A DNA stretch of 48,432 bases from Gallibacterium salpingitidis. GTDB lineage: Bacteria; Pseudomonadota; Gammaproteobacteria; Enterobacterales; Pasteurellaceae. The first letter of the stretch is position 1. Each line of letters begins with the position of its first letter. Made by a program: the position numbers and the translations under genes. The notes below the pieces were generated by a model, which did no database searches, was not told the origin of the DNA, and saw only the letters and a program-made list of their open reading frames with translations. The stretch spans positions 1-48,432 of the forward strand of contig NZ_JTJL01000060.1 of assembly GCF_001678495.1 (NCBI RefSeq). Reading direction: 5' to 3'. This document shows positions 45,401 through 48,432 of this stretch, one piece after another.

Positions 45401-48095
45401 CAGAGCCTGTTTTATTGACGGTATTAAAGACATCGTATAGCTTACCTGTGCCTAATAGATTGAGGTCAAATGTCTCGTTATTATCATCACCTCCGAGTAC
45501 GAGGGTGTTTTCAGTGCTATCACCGTAGATAATGTCATCCCTTGGACTGCTTAGCGTAATATTGTTGCTGCTTGTATGCAGTTCTAATGTATTACCACTG
45601 CCTTCGAATTTGAGCGCTGAACCGTCAACAACATTAGGCTGAATATTATATCCAGTGGCTCTTTTTCCTCCAATAATGGTTGAAGGTTTTCCTATGACGA
45701 GAGTACTGCCATTTTTAAGAAGAACACCACTTCCTCCGTCACCGTAAGTTCTATTTCTATCGGATCGAGGGTTGTTTCCAGAGTTGCCTGCTTGTATGAG
45801 ACCATCAATAGTGATTTGGCTTTGGTCTAAGATAATGCCATGCCCACCGAGACCTAGTCTGTGCCAAGCACTTCCTCCATTACCTGCATTAATAGAGCCC
45901 GAGAATTGAATACCAGAACTATGGATAATGTTTAATCCATCATTGCCTTTACTTCCGTATCTGTTGGGGCCATCCGCGTACTCTTTACCATCGCCAGCAT
46001 GGATAGTCGCTTTAATAACGACATTATCACTGTCTGTTAACTGGATAGCAGGCCGTGATTCTTGATGATTCCCAGCGCTATAGCCAGTTATTGTCCCTGC
46101 TATGGTAGAGCCAGAGGCATTGGTTAAATCAATAAAGGGAGTTTGTTCATCCCAGTGAAACTCGCCCTTTTGGTTTGTCCGCGTTAAATTACCTGATAGA
46201 TGAACTTGACCTCCATTACTGACGATTCGGTCTTTGATTTGACTACCTTCTTTTAAGGTAAAGTTAGTATTAATCAGATGAATATAATCGGCGACGATGG
46301 TATTAGGGGTTGTAAAGGTTGTGTCGATTAGTGTGAGGTCATTGAATGTCAGTCCATTGACACCGTTTTCAATGGTAAAAGTTCCACCATTAACGGAGAG
46401 ATTTTTATTAGTTGCCCATGTGTCAACATTTTTTAAGGTGAAATCGGTGTTGGTGAGGTCAATATCACCATTGATGGTCAGGGGACGCATATTCGTGACT
46501 GTTGGGTTATTGACTAGCGTAAGATTGTTAACGGTAAGAGGATTTCCTGCTTCGTTGGTAAATGATCCGCCGTTTAGTGTGAGATTTTTATTGTTAGCCC
46601 ATGTGTCAACATTTTTTAACGCAAAGTCGGTATTGGTGAGGTTGATATTGCCATTAATGGTGACAGGGTTAGGGTTCGTAAAGATGGTGTTGGCTAGTGT
46701 AAGGTCATTGAATGTCAGTCCATTTACATCGTTTTCTATGGTAAATGTTTTGCCATCAACGGAAAGATTTTTATTAATTGCCCATGTGTCAACATTTTTT
46801 AAGATGAAAGCGGTGTTGGTGAGGTTAATATTGCCGTTAATAATAATGGGATTGGGATTTGTAAAGGTAGTGTTAGCTAGCGTAATGTCATTGAATGTAA
46901 GTTCTACACCATCTTCGATAGTAAATGTTTTGCCATTAACGGAAAGATTTCTGTTGTCAGTGGCTCGGCTACCTTTTTTTAAAGTAAAGTCGGTATCGGT
47001 GAGGTCAATATGACCTCTAATGGTGACAGGGTTAGATGTTGATTGAATGAAATTTCCTCCGTCCTTAACGGTCAACACATTAAAATTAAGGGTAGAGCCT
47101 TCATTGGCCGTGAATGTGGTGTCCGTATTAACGACAAGATTGCCCGTAAAGGTATCACCTGCATTAAGCGTAAAACTACCCCCATTGTTGAGTACGAGAT
47201 TGGTGTCGATGGAGGTATTTCCCTCTGATGTAAATGAACCGCCATCGATGAAAACATCTCCTTCCCTGAAAGAACTATCGCTTTTTAGAGTGATAGAGCT
47301 ATTCGTAGCATTAATAGAACCCTCAATATTGCCTTGTACGGTTACTTGACTGTTGTTTAGGGACATGGCGGAGCCAGTGTATCCGTTCGCCCCACCATCA
47401 CCACGCCAGATATTTCCATTAATTGTCAGTGACCCTCCTGTCATGACAAGCGCTGTACCTCCTCTGCCTCCCTCACCTAAGCGACAGTAGAGACGGGTAC
47501 AATCCCCACCAGTCCCTCCTTTGAGATTCCCTGTCAGTTGAACGCTGCCAGCTGATATGACTAAGGCACTGCCTCCAATATTGCCTATCACCCCAGACCA
47601 GATACCTTGCCCTTTTCCTCCTTGCAGATTCCCTGTGATGCGGATAGTGCCGCCAGATACTTGGATGGCATTGCCACCGCCAACCTCCTCATTAAACCAC
47701 GGATTTGCATCCTCTGGTTTCGTCCCACCAGTAATAGTACGATTTTCTGCATTAATAGTTGTATCACTCGATAGTGATAGCACTGGGGCCTCATTATCAC
47801 CCTTGCAGTCTCGTGTGAAAGTGTAAGTCGTGGTGCCTGCATCAGATGAGACGGTGTAATCTGCACCATCGGTACAAGCTGCCCAAAGGGGGAGAGGGAA
47901 GAGGGTGGCGAGAATAAGCGAGATTGCCCGTAAGCGTTTACTGGTGCGGTTTAGCGCAATGCGGGGGGGGGGGGTAACTTTTTGGTCAACTAAGCCCTTA
48001 GCAGAGCCTGATTTACCGCGTGAACGCGTGATTTCTGAGGCGCATTGCCAGAGGTTTAAAGTCGTGTTCCAGATGAGTTTGTAGGCGTGGTTCAT
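39489..48095 (-). CDS. Giant phase-variable autotransporter adhesin-like protein
   Basis: A 2868-residue type Va autotransporter. It starts with an extended signal peptide: ESPR region (MNHAYKLIWNTTLNLWQCAS, then EITRSRGK; 1 to about 28), a run of three prolines coded by 12 C (41-45), and a hydrophobic core with cleavage around 72-73. The passenger (about 74-2580) is Asn/Thr/Gly-rich beta-helix sequence with autotransporter-associated strand repeats (GTLVVVGEAKHYEGTTDVQAGTLQI; TYATGAHTYTGNTEVATGTL) and two further repeat families (about 352-602 and 1015-2255). The C-terminal about 285 residues (from DRSAWVHGLGNW) are the barrel, ending in Phe. No protease triad or RGD was recognised. The ATG follows TGAGGATA. 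The GC-richer sequence differs from its neighbours and suggests acquisition. The ligand is unknown. Confidence 0.93.
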   Translation of the reverse strand: MNHAYKLIWNTTLNLWQCASEITRSRGKSGSAKGLVDQKVTPPPRIALNRTSKRLRAISLILATLFPLPLWAACTDGADYTVSSDAGTTTYTFTRDCKGDNEAPVLSLSSDTTINAENRTITGGTKPEDANPWFNEEVGGGNAIQVSGGTIRITGNLQGGKGQGIWSGVIGNIGGSALVISAGSVQLTGNLKGGTGGDCTRLYCRLGEGGRGGTALVMTGGSLTINGNIWRGDGGANGYTGSAMSLNNSQVTVQGNIEGSINATNSSITLKSDSSFREGDVFIDGGSFTSEGNTSIDTNLVLNNGGSFTLNAGDTFTGNLVVNTDTTFTANEGSTLNFNVLTVKDGGNFIQSTSNPVTIRGHIDLTDTDFTLKKGSRATDNRNLSVNGKTFTIEDGVELTFNDITLANTTFTNPNPIIINGNINLTNTAFILKNVDTWAINKNLSVDGKTFTIENDVNGLTFNDLTLANTIFTNPNPVTINGNINLTNTDFALKNVDTWANNKNLTLNGGSFTNEAGNPLTVNNLTLVNNPTVTNMRPLTINGDIDLTNTDFTLKNVDTWATNKNLSVNGGTFTIENGVNGLTFNDLTLIDTTFTTPNTIVADYIHLINTNFTLKEGSQIKDRIVSNGGQVHLSGNLTRTNQKGEFHWDEQTPFIDLTNASGSTIAGTITGYSAGNHQESRPAIQLTDSDNVVIKATIHAGDGKEYADGPNRYGSKGNDGLNIIHSSGIQFSGSINAGNGGSAWHRLGLGGHGIILDQSQITIDGLIQAGNSGNNPRSDRNRTYGDGGSGVLLKNGSTLVIGKPSTIIGGKRATGYNIQPNVVDGSALKFEGSGNTLELHTSSNNITLSSPRDDIIYGDSTENTLVLGGDDNNETFDLNLLGTGKLYDVFNTVNKTGSGIWTLSNNFEGERGITAINLNQGTLALDNTAQMNASLTLKVAANTILGLDKEAVIGDNVVLDLADSFTLKTNAPTLDAAGAAGWWDKVFTQIGDKSNINLYTVGTFDANTDDDAHNIAVFKSWRVGENSTADSLDSLGASTHIDADKSLTINNFDINALGDKTIDGEGTVKLGGELDLSNQTVDKWSKISAQAALTKTSRLVTSDSNLQSLNKLATALNFSDKENATVKTTAENFAANNSDSKVSDFSTWEVGGTGSTVTGADLGKNTKVLEGGGLTVTNLTLGANDDEQTIINTAGGTLTLAGEVNLDKGVLKTTADDNTSFAANTTLTTEASDTEAVTALANKIAHIANKSGATLITSHAVDAGHLADGFGSWNINGAGNTTATALADENTIASGANLIANVDEITTGQSITNNGTLTLGGKDTEVNGIISAGESDTNKLVKTGSDTTVTINSANNFSAVNINAGTLKLTDDGSLNSGATSNTLDVVVAQDAALEMNVTDSPRTLDFQVSGKGGLTKSGAGTLVVVGEAKHYEGTTDVQAGTLQIGQDESTTGAIGKGNLNIANGAQVNVKKGSSFVLNDNSTLQIDGTGVLSFEAGSRLEMNSTLSKMGKFSDANVQGLDQATLFSRKDVQASDFDTVKRMGTWEIETDIDLPQSLNGFDNYGDVLDTIVVTKDSKAYLDQGNALEVGAGKTLTINGKFDNAGDITNQGILTIGEVGNADAQWTNSGTLTLADGSAMTVNGVLNNSGTLTLGTGANTTIAGTVVNSHVTTFGAGSSAVFNGTLENSGTLSLDKDANFTKGNNATLTFKQGSVLETNASNDNTALTTLLGAITDTDKMNTTLLTTGTADDSFNGSEETAKFGTWQVGGTTTVDRNEYLSHNTEVLANAKLTANSLTLNGKELKNTDGALVFTGDTNLDNGVLKLLGGTTRFDDGAILTTEKASGTALLGNPESINKIANSDKAILSTEGTSFDANDGFAAKFGAWEVASKDSQVSGEDNLANITKVVKDGELTVTDLQLENKTLENTGGQLTFAGNINLDNGTVNLSGGTTSFGTAVLTTAAESGTALLGKNSLLSTIEASNTATLRTTGAFKADDGSASTEGFVTKFDKWQVAGQDSTADGIANLANTTEVLDNGKLTVTGLTLVDKHLKNSGGKLVFAGETNLDNGTLEASSGVIQFASDVILSTAKGSGSEIQNGLIASDKVGGKEAVTLRTTGSFTANDGFTHQFKHWAIAGDALAVGAENLALSDTLVEGVLEAADLALGAEQSLTTKGDAMLILSGTTNLDKGTLNLAKETANFSSAPGTVLETEQTSGDALFARVADIGLKDQITLHSLKAIAANKLAGEFKQWEVKGAGENTASALAIEKTTIDAGAKLTTDVAAIKSTQRVENNGELQLTALTRLLANTITGTGNVIKQGANTLTYATGAHTYTGNTEVATGTLALEKGVGMSGAVHVQSGATLGLSLVESEQVNAQPSTTPQPRFRALLRAAEPAPVTAPQPLVLPAGVTQQVAGLTVDNGGTVSVVVNGLDNHSHLHSTGDITLAPDSRLVINAADYVDNAGTVENVFTTDTQINGQFGQYEDNSALFLFKPEYSAKAIHLAVSPNVKVEQIVEAAGDNLVVPIAKILDQAFTKDAESALARRFYALQMNGQVARTVVDMQPLLAGTGNRVLAEASDLMQRYVPTDRCSAGEGDRSAWVHGLGNWSMQKGDKGLSGYKASHYGIALGGDVCVNNSTKVGLSAAYVNTKANERSTSASQTLKADTWQVGVYANHALNQRVDVDAQVAVGRANIKGKRQLSQFGLTAKGDTHAGILRTGVGLNLHYAVGNTALIPYARVDYTQVNTKGYTEKGAEEFNLKVDKQRTQALMAGVGLKVKHTVKDSLNLNAKLGVVYDMLHKGNGVTAALTSLPGQAFTVKNTKLGRTVGEVGLGVGYQVSKSTSLSADVQALFGKGRTDTSAQLGVKVSF
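41331..45050 (-). repeat. Long (about 120-129 residue) repeats of the autotransporter passenger
   Basis: Nine copies of a unit marked by F-x-x-W-x-[VI] can be read, in gene order: VFKSWRVGEN, DFSTWEVGGT, GFGSWNINGA, RMGTWEIETD, KFGTWQVGGT, KFGAWEVASK, KFDKWQVAGQ, QFKHWAIAGD, EFKQWEVKGA. Most follow the pattern G-x-LT...L.L...N..G.L...G..NLDxGTL...F...L.T...G. Spacing of adjacent tryptophan codons is about 358-387 bases, with two larger gaps. Copies are diverged, so the array is old. Confidence 0.75.
46290..47040 (-). repeat. Near-identical 61-64 residue repeats near the autotransporter N-terminus
   Basis: The DNA word CCCATGTGTCAACATTTTTT recurs at about 46415, 46598 and 46791 (periods 183 and 193), with a diverged copy near 46970. 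At protein level the units contain NKNLSVxGxTFTIEN, GLTFNDLTLANTxFTNPNP, INGNINLTNTxFxLKNVDTW. High identity means recent duplication and possible length variation by recombination. Confidence 0.85.
47963..47974 (-). repeat. Poly-C(12) tract, phase-variation switch of the autotransporter
   Basis: Twelve G on the plus strand are twelve C in the gene, codons 41-45 (Thr-Pro-Pro-Pro-Arg). With 12 C the 2868-codon frame is open. With 11 C the frame meets TAA four codons after the ACC-Pro run; with 13 C it meets TAA nine codons after. Both slips give an off state. The tract lies in the signal peptide between the ESPR part and the hydrophobic core. Confidence 0.85.
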
Positions 48096-48406
48096 GGTTA
48101 TATCCTCATAGTTAGTTTACACATTTAATACAATTTTTCATAATATCCTAATCTAATCAAAAAAACTGTGAGTTATTACAAAAATCTCAACTATATTTTG
48201 TAACATAGCTATTGTCTTTGTTGCTTCACCCAAAAAGATAAGACAAAGAAGATGAGGTAATTATTAATAAATACAAATAATTTGAAACCAAAAGAATGGT
48301 ATTGATGAACGATTTATCTCGAAATGATGAAAAATATGAGTGTAGTGGTAGACTAATTCCGCAGTCCTCAATAGGTAGTAAACTATCACAAAAAGAGGAC
48401 AATTTA
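48096..48406. other. Gap upstream of the autotransporter with the edge of an IS
   Basis: The 311 bases are AT-rich and hold the autotransporter promoter (no clear -35/-10 pair) and the left end of a probable insertion sequence. An in-frame ATG at 48305 would extend the transposase start by 34 codons but lacks a ribosome site. The exact terminal inverted repeat cannot be found without the other end. Confidence 0.45.
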
Positions 48407-48432
48407 ATGAGAAGAACATTTAGCCCAGAATA
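48407..48432 (+). CDS. Start of a probable IS3-type transposase OrfA, cut by the window edge
   Basis: Eight codons (MRRTFSPE) are visible after AGAGGA at 7 bases. M-R-x-x-F-S-P-E-F is the usual beginning of IS3-family OrfA helix-turn-helix proteins. So little is present that the family call is tentative. Confidence 0.45.

Noticed and set aside
46290..47040. CRISPR-like array
   Set aside because: The repeats are coding, in frame, with periods of 183-193 bases and homologous spacers.
47870..47885. Lipobox at WAAC in the autotransporter signal peptide
   Set aside because: Position -3 is Trp, not Leu/Val/Ile, and the ESPR-type signal points to ordinary cleavage.
39489..47900. Many plus-strand open frames opposite the autotransporter
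   Set aside because: They mirror the repetitive coding strand, are Val/Leu/Ser-rich as expected of antisense to Asn/Thr-rich sequence, and lack ribosome sites.
48305..48406. Longer transposase start at 48305
   Set aside because: In frame but without a ribosome site; the ATG at 48407 has AGAGGA at good distance and the family's N-terminus.

Overview
The window is a chromosomal segment of a gammaproteobacterium, most likely a member of the Pasteurellaceae. The evidence is an AT-rich genome; gene blocks shared with enterobacteria (ygfB-pepP-ubiH-ubiI facing zapA-ssrS-fau; rne facing rluC; recF-dnaN-dnaA facing rpmH-rnpA-yidD-yidC-mnmE; metJ facing metL); Haemophilus-type proteins (a short FeoB, an exported LigE-type DNA ligase, SodC, DctPQM); and one perfect head-to-head pair of the 9-base Haemophilus uptake word AAGTGCGGT. 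Genus and species cannot be fixed from sequence alone.

Layout: (1) 1-3.6 kb: the 5' end of an unrecognised gene, dkgB, a YafC-type LysR regulator and an MFS efflux gene. (2) 3.6-4.9 kb: asnC followed by a frameshifted udp. (3) 5.0-10.7 kb: ubiI-ubiH-pepP-ygfB on the minus strand, facing zapA, 6S RNA and fau. (4) 10.7-15.2 kb: rne and rluC, divergent. (5) 15.2-22.9 kb: the replication and protein-export core around dnaA and rpmH. (6) 23-27.6 kb: an alanine/glycine:cation symporter behind a tandem glycine riboswitch, metL, and metJ with a MetJ operator. (7) 27.7-30.2 kb: feoA-feoB plus a 48-residue Cys-rich membrane protein, behind an FNR site placed at -41.5. (8) 30.2-34.0 kb: guanine deaminase and the C4-dicarboxylate TRAP genes dctP-dctQ-dctM. 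(9) 34.0-39.0 kb: ydcH, a low-molecular-weight phosphatase, an NRAMP-like transporter, a TRIC-like channel, yqfB, ligE and sodC. (10) 39.0-48.4 kb: accessory DNA with a deleted group II intron, a 2868-residue autotransporter and the start of a probable IS transposase.

The most unusual locus is the autotransporter (39489-48095, minus). A run of 12 cytosines lies inside its extended signal peptide, between the ESPR part and the hydrophobic core. The gene is in frame with 12 C; 11 or 13 would end translation within ten codons, so it looks like an on/off phase-variable surface protein. Its passenger carries two different long repeat families. A roughly 340-base group II intron relic sits immediately behind its terminator hairpin.

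The regulatory signals are unusually readable: a tandem glycine riboswitch with its own promoter and terminator, contiguous met boxes over the metJ -35, a class II FNR promoter, an uptake-sequence hairpin between dctP and dctQ, and a promoter module shared by dkgB and the MFS gene on either side of a LysR gene. No tRNA, rRNA, CRISPR array or prophage was seen.
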